IMG/VR virus record: IMGVR_UViG_3300025889_000075
Location: 62,001-126,000 of that record
Reading direction: 5' to 3' (one strand)
From: a virus
DNA: 64,000 bases
The notes below the pieces were generated by a model, which searched no databases, had not been told where the DNA came from, and saw only the letters and a program-made list of their open reading frames with translations. The translations under genes and the position numbers were made by a program. Below are positions 50,596 through 58,479 of this stretch, one piece after another; the stretch's first letter is position 1; every line of letters begins with the position of its first letter.

Positions 50596-51647
50596 AAATA
50601 GCAATACTAAACGATACTCATTGTGGTATACGAAACTCTTCTGAAATCTTTATGGATTATCAGGAAAAGTTTTATAGAGATGTGTTCTTTCCGTTTTTAA
50701 AAGAAAACGATATTAAGAAAATTATTCATCTGGGAGATTATTATGAAAACAGGACTTCGATCAATTTTAAAGCACTTAATCACAATCGTAGGATATTCCT
50801 TGACGTTCTTAGGGATATGCATATTCACATGGATATTATTCCTGGGAATCACGATGTCTACTACAAAAACACCAATAAACTAAATGCGTTGAAAGAACTT
50901 CTTGGTCATTATATGAACGAGGTTCGTATTATTGAGAAACCAACCGTAGAACAATATGACAGCCTAAAGATAGCGTTAATCCCCTGGATTAATCCAGACA
51001 ATGAAGAAGAAACAGTTCAGTTTATTAATAATTGCACTGCTGATGTTGTTGGAGCACACTTAGAATTATTTGGGTTCGAAATGCAAAAAGGCGTGTCGTG
51101 TCCAGCGGGTATGGATCATTCGTTATTTTCCCGTTTCGAAGCAGTTCTCTCAGGTCATTTTCATACTAAGTCACAGAACGATAATGTTCATTATCTTGGT
51201 TCTCAGATGCAGTTCTTTTGGTCAGATTGCGACGATAGAAAATACTTTCATGTTCTTGATACTGAAACTCGTGAACTTCAAGCAGTTGAGAACCCAATAA
51301 CAATATTTGAAAAAATTTATTATGACGATAACAAATCAGCGCTGACTAATTTATCGCACCTAGATGATAAGTTTGTTAAATTGATTGTTGTTAATAAATC
51401 AAACCCAGTAGAATTTGAGAAATTTGTTGATAAAATAAACGCTAGAAAAATATTTGGTTTACAAATCGTTGAGAATTTTCAAGATTTTTCAGGATCAAAT
51501 GTGCTCGACGATAAAATATCAGTTGAAAACACTGAAACTTTATTATATACTTACATTGATGCAGTTGATACTGATCTTGACAAAGATAGAATTAAATCTG
51601 ATGTAAGGCGTTTGATGATTGAAGCACAAACTATGGAGATTGCGTGA
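50592..51647 (+). CDS. 47: Recombination nuclease subunit gp47 (Mre11/SbcD-like)
   Basis: Metallophosphatase of 351 residues with the full set of family motifs in order: LNDTHCG (about 5-11), HLGDYYE, IPGNHDVYY, VGAHLELFG and SGHFHTKS. With gp46 it processes DNA ends for recombination-dependent replication. The start is a GTG that overlaps the previous gene, and the stop overlaps the GTG of gene 46 (GTGA), so the two subunits are coupled. The length is close to T4 gp47 (339). Confidence 0.95.
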   Translation: MKIAILNDTHCGIRNSSEIFMDYQEKFYRDVFFPFLKENDIKKIIHLGDYYENRTSINFKALNHNRRIFLDVLRDMHIHMDIIPGNHDVYYKNTNKLNALKELLGHYMNEVRIIEKPTVEQYDSLKIALIPWINPDNEEETVQFINNCTADVVGAHLELFGFEMQKGVSCPAGMDHSLFSRFEAVLSGHFHTKSQNDNVHYLGSQMQFFWSDCDDRKYFHVLDTETRELQAVENPITIFEKIYYDDNKSALTNLSHLDDKFVKLIVVNKSNPVEFEKFVDKINARKIFGLQIVENFQDFSGSNVLDDKISVENTETLLYTYIDAVDTDLDKDRIKSDVRRLMIEAQTMEIA

Positions 51648-53350
51648 TAGTTTTTAATAAACTACGGTTCAAAAATTTTCTTTCCTCTGGCGATAACTTT
51701 GTAGAACTAGAACTTAGCAAGTCAAACTCTACGCTAATTGTAGGACAAAACGGCGCGGGTAAGTCGACAATGCTTGACGCGTTGTCTTTTGCTTTGTTTG
51801 GAAAAGCACATCGCAATGTTAATAAACCACAGTTAATTAATAGTATTAATAATAAAAACTGTTTGGTTGAGGTTGAGTTTACTGTATTTGGGCAACAATT
51901 TAAGATTGTTCGTGGTTTAAAACCAACGATATTTGAGATATGGAAAAATAATGAATTAATTAATCAGGATTCTCATAATAAAGAGTATCAAAAAATACTT
52001 GAACAAAACATTCTGAAATTAAATCATAAATCATTCCATCAAGTTGTAGTATTGGGAAGTTCATCGTTTATACCTTTTATGCAATTACCGTCTCACATTC
52101 GGAGAGAGGTAATTGAAGATATACTAGATATTAACGTGTTCTCAAAAATGAATACTATCCTCAAAGAGCAAACAGCAAAGTTGAAGGATAATATTTTAAA
52201 TAATTCGCACGACCTTGAAATCGTACAAACTAAAATAGACGCACAGAAGAAACATATCTGTGAGTTAGAAAAAATCTCTGAATCTGCGAAAAGGGAAAAA
52301 GAAACTGAACTCAAAGAGCAGCAAGCAGAGTTGGCCCGCCTTGAGAGTGAGTTCGAGGGTATACAAACAGAAATCCTAGATGAACTGAATGTTAACCTGA
52401 ACAAACTTGGTAAGAAAAAAATGGAGTTCGAGAAATATCAATTTCAATTCGAACAAAAGATTAAGAAGTTTGACAAGGATATATTATTCTATGAGGAGAA
52501 CGATACCTGCCCGACTTGTGACCAGGAAATTACAGAACTTACTAAGGAAAACAAAGTTACTGAGAGCAAAGATAAAAAACAAGAGATTATTAATGCTTCA
52601 AATGATCTCACCACCCAACTCCAAACGCTACAAGTTTCGATTGATGAAGTCCAGACCAAATATCTTGAAGAGAATAATCGAATCGATGATGCGAAAATGG
52701 TACAAGAGAAAATTAGTTGGGCAAAGAAAAGAGTTAATTCTTTACAGAGTGACGTTTCCGAACTCTCGACAGGTATGGATAGCATGTCAACCGCACGAGA
52801 TACACTTGAGAGTCTCAGAAATACGAAGGAAATACATACAACCGAAAGACTCAAACTCGCTGAAGAAAGAGAGTACAATTCAGTAATTACTACCTTACTA
52901 AAAGATACTGGAATCAAGACAAAGATTATTAAACAGTATTTACCTGTTATAAATAAACTCACAAATCAATATCTACAAATTTTAGATTTTTATGTACACT
53001 TTGATCTAGACGAATCATTCAAAGAAACTATTCGCTCGCGACACCGCGATGCTTTTTCTTATGATTCTTTCAGCGAGGGTGAAAAACAACGTATCGATCT
53101 TGCTCTGCTTTTTACCTGGCGTCAAATCGCTAAGATGAAGAACAGCGTTGCTACTAATCTGTTAATCCTCGACGAAACGTTTGACTCATCCCTAGACGCA
53201 GACGGTGTTGAGAATCTAATGAAGATATTAGATACATTAGATAACACAACGAATGTGTTTGTTATCTCTCACAAAGGTGAACTTCTTGACAATAAGTTCG
53301 ATCGTAAGATTGAGTTTGTTAAGGCGAAGAATTTCAGCAAGGTCGCTTGA
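51644..53350 (+). CDS. 46: Recombination ATPase subunit gp46 (Rad50/SbcC-like)
   Basis: SMC-type ATPase of 568 residues. Walker A GQNGAGKST lies at 34-42. Two coiled-coil arms flank a zinc hook CPTC at 289-292. The ABC signature SEGEKQ starts near 477, and Walker B LLILDETFD lies near 506. It forms the end-resection complex with gp47. The size matches T4 gp46 (560). It starts at a GTG that overlaps the gene 47 stop. A sigma70-like promoter follows directly after its end. Confidence 0.95.
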   Translation: MIVFNKLRFKNFLSSGDNFVELELSKSNSTLIVGQNGAGKSTMLDALSFALFGKAHRNVNKPQLINSINNKNCLVEVEFTVFGQQFKIVRGLKPTIFEIWKNNELINQDSHNKEYQKILEQNILKLNHKSFHQVVVLGSSSFIPFMQLPSHIRREVIEDILDINVFSKMNTILKEQTAKLKDNILNNSHDLEIVQTKIDAQKKHICELEKISESAKREKETELKEQQAELARLESEFEGIQTEILDELNVNLNKLGKKKMEFEKYQFQFEQKIKKFDKDILFYEENDTCPTCDQEITELTKENKVTESKDKKQEIINASNDLTTQLQTLQVSIDEVQTKYLEENNRIDDAKMVQEKISWAKKRVNSLQSDVSELSTGMDSMSTARDTLESLRNTKEIHTTERLKLAEEREYNSVITTLLKDTGIKTKIIKQYLPVINKLTNQYLQILDFYVHFDLDESFKETIRSRHRDAFSYDSFSEGEKQRIDLALLFTWRQIAKMKNSVATNLLILDETFDSSLDADGVENLMKILDTLDNTTNVFVISHKGELLDNKFDRKIEFVKAKNFSKVA

Positions 53351-53375
53351 TTATTCTTCTTAAATATAATATAAT
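53347..53375 (+). promoter_or_regulatory. Sigma70-like promoter before gene 45
   Basis: TTGATT (53347-53352), a 17-nt spacer and TATAAT (53370-53375; a second overlapping TATAAT begins at 53365) lie 27 nt before the sliding clamp ATG. The match is near consensus. Confidence 0.8.
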
Positions 53376-53402
53376 GCACTGAAATAAACAAAAGGATATA
53401 TT

Positions 53403-54077
53403 ATGCAACTAAGTGAAAAGACTGTAGAGATTCTGCGCAACTTTTCTTCTATTAACCCCAACGTTGTTATTAATGAAGGCAAAGTTGTTAAGACTATCTC
53501 AGAGGCGAAAAACGTTTTGAGTACAGCGGTGCTTGATGACGAGTTTCCATCTACATTTGGAATCTATGATCTCAACGAATTCCTAAGTGTTATCTCTTTG
53601 GTTGACGACGCTCGACTAAAGTTTGAGAGCACACATGTCTTAATTGGTGATGGTAGCGGTAGATCACGAATCAAGTATTTTTATTCTGATCTTGATATGC
53701 TGACTAAACCCTCTAAAGATATTATAATGCCAGAGGCAGAAGTGAAGTTTGAACTTGATGAAGAAGTATTACGTCGGGTTAAAAAAGCATCTTCTGTTCT
53801 CGGACATACAGAGATGTCAGTCTCTGCTTCAAATGGTGTGATTAGTTTATCGGTAATTGACAACAACGACAAGACTTCCAACGTCTTTTCAATTGACGTC
53901 AACGGTACGGTAAACAGCGAGAATTTTAACTTCGTATTTAACATTAGTAATCTTAAGATGATTGATGGTAATTATGATGTTTCAATTTCCTCTAAATTAA
54001 TTTCGCACTTTGTTAACAAAGAAACCGCTATCGAATATTGGGTAGCACTCGAAAAATCCAGTACGTACGGAGAATAA
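53403..54077 (+). CDS. 45: DNA polymerase sliding clamp gp45
   Basis: The 224-residue clamp has the length and pattern of T4 gp45 (228): LSEKTVEILRNFSSINPNVVINEGKVVKTISEAKNVLSTA at the start and a C-terminal DYDVSISSKLISHFVN-like strand set. Three copies form a ring that tethers the polymerase and, with gp55, activates late promoters. AAAAGGATATATT provides a ribosome site. It is followed after 2 nt by a small unknown gene and then by the clamp loader. Confidence 0.95.
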   Translation: MQLSEKTVEILRNFSSINPNVVINEGKVVKTISEAKNVLSTAVLDDEFPSTFGIYDLNEFLSVISLVDDARLKFESTHVLIGDGSGRSRIKYFYSDLDMLTKPSKDIIMPEAEVKFELDEEVLRRVKKASSVLGHTEMSVSASNGVISLSVIDNNDKTSNVFSIDVNGTVNSENFNFVFNISNLKMIDGNYDVSISSKLISHFVNKETAIEYWVALEKSSTYGE

Positions 54078-54079
54078 TT

Positions 54080-54307
54080 ATGTCGGACAATCAACAAATG
54101 ATTGATCTCGCGAATCGAGTCACGCGCAGCACTGTTGCTGTTATTGACACGATTGCAGCGCGAGGTGGTTTTAAAGGCGAAGAACTCGCCACGATTGGTC
54201 AATTACGTGACCAGTGTATTGCGTTAATCTCAGTAGTTGAGAACGCGCAAAATGCACCATTGAAAACGCCAGCACAGGAAGAAGCGGAAAAGAAAGAAAA
54301 GAAATAA
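54080..54307 (+). CDS. Small helical protein between genes 45 and 44, unknown
   Basis: The frame is open from 54038, but the ATG at 54080 is chosen because GGAG lies 7 nt upstream and the earlier start would be inside gene 45. The 75-residue product (SDNQQMIDLANRVTRSTVAVIDTIAARGGFKGEELATIGQLRDQCIALI) is helical and ends in a lysine/glutamate-rich tail. Its position within the replisome operon suggests a small replication or regulatory partner. I cannot name it. Confidence 0.65.
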   Translation: MSDNQQMIDLANRVTRSTVAVIDTIAARGGFKGEELATIGQLRDQCIALISVVENAQNAPLKTPAQEEAEKKEKK

Positions 54308-54308
54308 C

Positions 54309-54337
54309 TTGATTACTCCACCTTGAACCTTTATTAT
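54309..54337 (+). promoter_or_regulatory. Sigma70-like promoter before gene 44
   Basis: TTGATT (54309-54314), a 17-nt spacer and TATTAT (54332-54337) lie 20 nt before the clamp-loader ATG. The CTTGATT context is the same as at the gene 45 and hsp20 promoters. Confidence 0.7.
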
Positions 54338-54357
54338 ATTATGAAATGGAGTAAATC

Positions 54358-55296
54358 ATGTCTACTGACTTTCTTTGGGTCGAGAAATACCGACCCCGCA
54401 AAATAGAAGATACAATTCTTCCTGAATCCTTGAAGACTACATTCCGGAATATAGTCGACAAGGAAGAACTACCGAACATGCTTTTTACTGGTTCGGCGGG
54501 TCTTGGAAAAACAACTGTTGCTCGAGCAATCTGTGATGAACTTGGTTACGATTATATCGTGGTCAATGGATCAGAAGAAGGTAACATTGACACCTTGAGG
54601 GGTAAGATCAAGAGGTTCGCCTCTTCGATCTCCCTCACTGGTGACTTAAAGGTTGTTATCCTTGACGAAGCGGATTATCTTAATCCTCAATCAACTCAAC
54701 CTGCTCTTCGTGCATTCATCGAAGAGTTTTCTCAGAACTGTCGATTTATTCTAACTTGTAACTTCAAGAACAGAATAATTGAACCGCTGCATTCTCGATG
54801 TGGTGTTTATGAATTCAATACTACTAAGAAAGAAATGCAGAGTCTCTGTGCTGATTTCTTTGTGCGATTGATTTACATTCTTGAGTCTGAACAAGTTGAA
54901 TTTAACAAAGACCTAATCGCTCAGATGATTATGAAACACGCTCCTGATTGGCGTCGAATCATATCCGAGTGTCAGCGCCACAGTATTGGTGGACAACTTA
55001 CCACTGAGATTCTTTCTAACTCTATCGATAAGAACTTCGATACGCTATTTGAAATTCTTAAGACCAAAGAGTTTAAAAAGATGAGATCCTGGGTCGCTAA
55101 TAACGTTGACCTAGATATGACTGTGGTTCTTCGTCATATATTTGACTCGATGTACGAGCGCGTAGAACCTGCTTCAATACCGCAATTGGTATTGATTATG
55201 GCAGACTATCAATATAAGAATGCGTTCGTTGCTGATCATGAACTTAACCTTGTTGCTTGTCTGACTGAGATTATGGCAAACGTGGAGGTTAAATGA
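54358..55296 (+). CDS. 44: Clamp loader large subunit gp44
   Basis: AAA+ ATPase of 312 residues. LWVEKYRPRKIEDTILP opens it. Walker A GSAGLGKTT is at 45-53, the DEAD box in ILDEADYLNP at about 101-110, and the SRC arginine-finger motif at 146-148. With gp62 it loads the gp45 ring. The length equals T4 gp44 (319). ATGGAGTAAATC supplies a Shine-Dalgarno. Its stop overlaps the start of an epimerase-like gene (ATGA), which separates it from gene 62. Confidence 0.95.
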   Translation: MSTDFLWVEKYRPRKIEDTILPESLKTTFRNIVDKEELPNMLFTGSAGLGKTTVARAICDELGYDYIVVNGSEEGNIDTLRGKIKRFASSISLTGDLKVVILDEADYLNPQSTQPALRAFIEEFSQNCRFILTCNFKNRIIEPLHSRCGVYEFNTTKKEMQSLCADFFVRLIYILESEQVEFNKDLIAQMIMKHAPDWRRIISECQRHSIGGQLTTEILSNSIDKNFDTLFEILKTKEFKKMRSWVANNVDLDMTVVLRHIFDSMYERVEPASIPQLVLIMADYQYKNAFVADHELNLVACLTEIMANVEVK

Positions 55297-56027
55297 AAGT
55301 TCTATTAACAGGATCGAGTGGTTTTATCGGACGTAATTTTTTCAAACAGTATATTGGAAAATATGATTTCCTTTGTCTTGATATGAAAGAAGACAATGAT
55401 GATATACGCAAGCACACTCGGGATCCTTCGATTGAGGCAGTTGTACATCTTGGAGCATACGCTGGTGTTAGGAGATCTCACGAGATACCTCAGCAGTTTT
55501 GGGAAATGAACGTCGACGGATCAAGGAATATTTTTAATCAGTATAAAGATGTTCCTATAATCTATGCGTCTTCTTCGAGCATTTACGAATGGTGGTTGTC
55601 TCCTTACGCTACTACTAAAAAGGTAGTTGAAGAGATAGCACCTCCTAATTCAATTGGTCTTAGATTTCATACTGTTTATGGGGTTGATTCTCGACCTGAT
55701 ATGCTTTATGATAAGATGCTTAAAAGAAAGGTTGAGTATATTACCAATCATACACGCGATTGGACGCATGTTGAAGACGTTTGTGAGGCAATAGATATTT
55801 GCCTTGATAACATTCCGAAACTCAAATTTCACCGAGCGATTGACGTTGGTAATGGAGAACCTGTTTCTGTTAAAGAAATGGCAGATAAACTTTGGCCAGG
55901 AAACAACTTACCTGTTCGAGAAGTCACTGGCGAGCGCGAGCATACATGTGCGAACTCTAAAGAACTTTTCAACTTGGGTTGGAATCCAAAGCATCATATG
56001 TTGAGGGACGATCATGAATCCGTTTGA
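55293..56027 (+). CDS. NAD-dependent epimerase/dehydratase (extended SDR)
   Basis: This 244-residue protein has a Rossmann fold nucleotide site LLTGSSGFIG at 4-13 and the extended short-chain dehydrogenase active site: Ser residues in YASSSSIYEWW near 91-101 and Tyr105-x3-Lys109 (SPYATTKK). LRFHTVYGVDSRPDM and a DVGNGEPVSVKEMAD C-terminal substrate lobe follow. It resembles UDP-hexose 4-epimerases or 4,6-dehydratases but is short. It overlaps gene 44 by 4 nt and gene 62 by 14 nt, so it is built into the clamp-loader operon. It is probably a nucleotide-sugar enzyme; the substrate is not known. Confidence 0.85.
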   Translation: MKVLLTGSSGFIGRNFFKQYIGKYDFLCLDMKEDNDDIRKHTRDPSIEAVVHLGAYAGVRRSHEIPQQFWEMNVDGSRNIFNQYKDVPIIYASSSSIYEWWLSPYATTKKVVEEIAPPNSIGLRFHTVYGVDSRPDMLYDKMLKRKVEYITNHTRDWTHVEDVCEAIDICLDNIPKLKFHRAIDVGNGEPVSVKEMADKLWPGNNLPVREVTGEREHTCANSKELFNLGWNPKHHMLRDDHESV

Positions 56028-56391
56028 GTTTGTTAATTCTATTAACTACAGCAAAAAAGATATAATGGATGATGATCTTACCGAGAAGGCATACAACTCA
56101 TTTTTGATCAATCGTCAGTTATCTTACTTTCAAGACACTGTTATTGTTGCAAACGAGATGAATCGGTATCATCAGATCGATAATAAGTTGCAATATCATT
56201 TTTTACTAAATATTATTCGTAAGCGCAAAAGATTCTCTAAATGGATTAAACCTGAGAGAGAAGATGATGTGGAAGCGATTAAAGAGTATTATGGATATAG
56301 CAACGAAAAAGCACGCCAGTCTCTTGACCTGCTTTCACCTGAACAAAAAGAAATAATTAGAAACAAGGTGCAGAAAGGTGGAAGAAGATAA
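56014..56391 (+). CDS. 62: Clamp loader small subunit gp62
   Basis: The 125-residue protein fits gp62 of marine T4-like phages: NPFEFVNSINYSKKDIMDDDLTEKAYNSFLINRQLSYFQDTVIVANEMNRY, then a basic helical segment RKRKRFSKWIKP. T4 gp62 is longer (187). It assembles with four gp44 subunits. GAGGGACGATC precedes the ATG, and it overlaps both the epimerase-like gene upstream and regA downstream, where regA starts at a GTG within its last 14 bases. Confidence 0.85.
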   Translation: MNPFEFVNSINYSKKDIMDDDLTEKAYNSFLINRQLSYFQDTVIVANEMNRYHQIDNKLQYHFLLNIIRKRKRFSKWIKPEREDDVEAIKEYYGYSNEKARQSLDLLSPEQKEIIRNKVQKGGRR

Positions 56392-56782
56392 AATTTGGTC
56401 ACCAGCAGATATGCTTGAGGTGACGTTAAATGAACCCGATGATTTTCTAAAGGTCCGAGAAACTTTAACTCGTATTGGCGTCGCGTCAAGAAAAGAAAAC
56501 AAACTGTTTCAATCCTGTCATATTCTACATAAGCAGGGTCGTTACTTTATTGTTCACTTCAAAGAGTTGTTCCTGTTAGATGGTAAGAAATCTAACCTAG
56601 AAGAGAATGATGTTTTAAGAAGAAACACTATAGCAACATTGCTGAGCGACTGGGGGTTGATTACTATTAATGACCGCTCTAAAGCAGCAGAGTGTGCACC
56701 TCTCAGGCAGATTAAGATTATCTCTCATAAAGAAAAACACGAGTGGGAACTTTGTCCGAAATATAATATCGGAAATAAGTAA
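56378..56782 (+). CDS. regA: Translational repressor RegA
   Basis: The 134-residue RNA-binding protein resembles T4 RegA (122): WSPADMLEVTLNEPDDFLKVRETLTRIGVASRKENKLFQSCHILHKQGRYFIVHFKELFLLDGK. RegA binds near start codons of early phage mRNAs and blocks initiation. The start is a GTG in the end of gene 62 with AGAAAGGTGG context. A sigma70-like promoter and a structured leader for hsp20 follow immediately. Confidence 0.95.
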   Translation: MEEDKIWSPADMLEVTLNEPDDFLKVRETLTRIGVASRKENKLFQSCHILHKQGRYFIVHFKELFLLDGKKSNLEENDVLRRNTIATLLSDWGLITINDRSKAAECAPLRQIKIISHKEKHEWELCPKYNIGNK

Positions 56783-56787
56783 AAAAC

Positions 56788-56816
56788 TTGATTCTAGCAG
56801 AAAAATAAGTTATATA
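56788..56816 (+). promoter_or_regulatory. Sigma70-like promoter before hsp20
   Basis: TTGATT (56788-56793), a 17-nt spacer and TATATA (56811-56816) predict a start near 56823, giving a leader of about 60 nt that contains two hairpins. Confidence 0.7.
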
Positions 56817-56823
56817 TATTACC

Positions 56824-56883
56824 GTCCTCGCGGAATGGTCCGGAGGATAGACAACAACCTTGCTTAAAGATAAGGAGGCAAAT
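56824..56883 (+). promoter_or_regulatory. ROSE-like RNA thermometer in the hsp20 leader
   Basis: Two hairpins fill the leader. The first pairs TCCTC (56825-56829) and CGG (56831-56833) with CCG (56840-56842) and GAGGA (56843-56847), with G56830 bulged. The second pairs C59-A66 with T71-G78 (last two digits of 568xx) around an AAGA loop: TTGCT (56860-56864) faces the Shine-Dalgarno AGGAG (56873-56877) with an opposed G-G pair and a T-G wobble. UUGCU opposite AGGAG with a G-G pair is the hallmark of ROSE thermometers, which open on warming. The Shine-Dalgarno ends 5 nt before the ATG. Confidence 0.7.
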
Positions 56884-57315
56884 ATGGTTACTACACGTAC
56901 TAAAGTGTTTTCATTTCCACATTCTCGTTTCATTGGTTTCGACCATGTCTGGGATGAGATCGAAAGACTAACTGCTGCTGGCGCTAACGAAAAGGGATTT
57001 CCCCGTCACAATATTGTTAAGTATAGTGATACGGAATATGCCATGGAGTTTGCACTCGGTGGTTACAGGAAGAAAGATCTAGAGATCGAAGCAAAACCTG
57101 GCGTCTTGGTGATTCGCGGTAATCCTGAAGACGATACTCGACAGTATCTTCACAAGGGTATTACAACGAAGAAGTTCGTGGAAACTTTTAGACTTGCTGA
57201 CCACGTTGTCGTTGATGGAGCTGAATTCGTCAACGGACTACTAGTCATTAAATTGAGAGTGGAACTACCCGAAGAACAGCGTCCGAGAAAGATCCAAATT
57301 CAATCTCACTCATAA
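56884..57315 (+). CDS. hsp20: Small heat-shock protein, Hsp20 family
   Basis: The ATG at 56884, preceded by AGGAGG at 5 nt, is chosen over upstream in-frame codons. The 143 residues have an N-terminal arm containing FDHVWDEIERL, typical of IbpA-type proteins. The alpha-crystallin domain follows (about 42-130: YAMEFALGGYRKKDLEIEAKPGVLVIRG), ending with NGLLVIKL at 118-125 and a short basic tail with an I-x-I motif (IQI). It should act as an ATP-independent holdase. Hsp20 next to regA and gene 43 is characteristic of T4-like cyanophages and relatives. The leader appears to be a thermosensor. Confidence 0.93.
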   Translation: MVTTRTKVFSFPHSRFIGFDHVWDEIERLTAAGANEKGFPRHNIVKYSDTEYAMEFALGGYRKKDLEIEAKPGVLVIRGNPEDDTRQYLHKGITTKKFVETFRLADHVVVDGAEFVNGLLVIKLRVELPEEQRPRKIQIQSHS

Positions 57316-57325
57316 GGACGTAAAA

Positions 57326-57424
57326 ATGAAAGTTTTATATAACGAGACTGCTCAAGCAGTATACACAATTGCCATCACATTATTAGTTGCCCCTGCAATG
57401 ATTGCATTGGTGGTGTTATCATGA
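57326..57424 (+). CDS. Tiny single-span membrane peptide
   Basis: This 32-residue peptide (MKVLYNETAQAVYT...) is preceded by AAGGACGT, 7-8 nt before the ATG. Residues about 13-31 (YTIAITLLVAPAMIALVVL) are a clear hydrophobic segment. Its end overlaps the next tiny gene by 4 nt (ATGA). No family is recognised; it lies with two other very small genes between hsp20 and gene 43. Confidence 0.55.
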   Translation: MKVLYNETAQAVYTIAITLLVAPAMIALVVLS

Positions 57425-57546
57425 TTATTAAAATCAGAAACTACATGTTAGCAGCAATTGTTATTGGTGGTTGTATCCTTGGGTTTGCGGGTCCAATCAT
57501 GTACCCCGAACTTATGGTGAATGCTACCTACATGCCGATGATCTAA
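57421..57546 (+). CDS. Tiny membrane peptide
   Basis: This 41-residue peptide (MIIKIRNYMLAAIVIGG...) has a positively charged start followed by a hydrophobic helix at about 9-27 (MLAAIVIGGCILGFAGPIM), suggesting an inner-membrane peptide with its short C-terminus outside. Its start overlaps the stop of the previous peptide gene as ATGA, so translation should be coupled. Its role is unknown; possibilities include superinfection or membrane functions. Confidence 0.55.
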   Translation: MIIKIRNYMLAAIVIGGCILGFAGPIMYPELMVNATYMPMI

Positions 57547-57556
57547 GGAGAATATT

Positions 57557-57703
57557 ATGCAAATGTGTTTAGTGTTAGCGGCAGTATTCTTTATTGCATC
57601 CTCTGGTGAACGTGCTGAGTTAAAAAGAACTTGCGAAAGAGAAGTCGCAGCAAAAGTCTTTGAAACAAAGCGTGAATGTTATCAGTGGTATAAAGAAGAT
57701 TAA
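57557..57703 (+). CDS. Small secreted or membrane-anchored peptide
   Basis: This 48-residue peptide begins MQMCLVLAAVFFIASSG, a hydrophobic signal-like segment with an SSG stop. A charged helical part with two Cys follows (ELKRTCEREVAAKVFETKRECYQWYKED). AAGGAGAATATT gives a strong Shine-Dalgarno. The two Cys, 14 residues apart, could form a disulfide in the periplasm. It ends a run of three tiny genes. The function is unknown. Confidence 0.6.
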   Translation: MQMCLVLAAVFFIASSGERAELKRTCEREVAAKVFETKRECYQWYKED

Positions 57704-57804
57704 AAAAGTCCGTAGCGTACTTAGAGATAAAGGATTCTCGAAACGCTACTAGAGGTTTTGTGGTGTTCCTCCTCAAAAACACCACACCATTTAAGGATTA
57801 TATT
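57704..57804 (+). ncRNA. Structured intergenic RNA with two hairpins
   Basis: The 101-nt gap has GTAGCG (57712-57717) pairing with CGCTAC (57744-57749), enclosing GAGA/TCTC (57724-57727 with 57736-57739). A second, perfect 9-bp hairpin pairs TGTGGTGTT (57759-57767) with AACACCACA (57778-57786). Its 10-nt loop contains CCTCCTC, the anti-Shine-Dalgarno sequence. No T run follows, so a terminator is unlikely. It may be a leader element of the gene at 57805 or a small RNA. Confidence 0.4.
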
Positions 57805-58479
57805 ATGCACCACGCTTTAATGATAACGGATTTAAATAATCCGATTTCAAATGAGTATAGAAACCACGCAATCTCTTCTTTTAATTCTGTTAAAGATATT
57901 ATTGATATAGAACCTTACCAATGTTACACTCCAAAAAATCCATCTAAACAAATACGATTTAATCCAAGCAAAAAAAGATCTCCGACTGAAATCGCAATTC
58001 TTGAAACATATTACTCGTTATTTAAAAAAATTGCGAACGGTGAAAAATTTATTATTATGGAACACGATGCTTACCTTAGAGGAGATCGTGAAGAAATCTT
58101 TCGTAATCTTTTATCTGAGATAGATTCTTTTGATGTTTGGAACGTCGGTATTGCTGTTGAATGTCATACATTGAAACAAGAATATGCACAACAGTTCTGT
58201 GATAATTTAGAGGATGATTTTGGTGGATCCTTCAAAGGTCCAATGTCTTTGATGAGAAAGTTAAATAATCTACAGTCTGTAGTTTATGTTAAAGATGGAC
58301 AAACAGGAGAACTTTGTAAAGCGAAAAATACGAACGATGCTGCTAAAGGCGTTGGAGAGAGTATCCTCGCTCCTGTTACGCAGTGTTACATACCAAAACT
58401 TGGCTTGACTAACACGGGAAGATCACATAATGAATATACTATTCAAACGCAACCACAGATGATTTTTCTTGACATCTGA
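57805..58479 (+). CDS. Conserved phage protein, possible glycosyltransferase-like
   Basis: The frame is open from 57760, but the ATG at 57805 with TAAGGA 7 nt upstream is chosen. The 224-residue product starts HHALMITDLNNPISNEYRNHAISSFNS and contains GEKFIIMEHDAYLRGDRE. Such an EHDA segment resembles the acidic nucleotide-sugar site of family 25-like glycosyltransferases. The C-terminal half has LAPVTQCYIPKLGLTNTGRSHNE. The assignment is tentative. Its position just before the DNA polymerase and its structured leader suggest early expression. Confidence 0.4.
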   Translation: MHHALMITDLNNPISNEYRNHAISSFNSVKDIIDIEPYQCYTPKNPSKQIRFNPSKKRSPTEIAILETYYSLFKKIANGEKFIIMEHDAYLRGDREEIFRNLLSEIDSFDVWNVGIAVECHTLKQEYAQQFCDNLEDDFGGSFKGPMSLMRKLNNLQSVVYVKDGQTGELCKAKNTNDAAKGVGESILAPVTQCYIPKLGLTNTGRSHNEYTIQTQPQMIFLDI

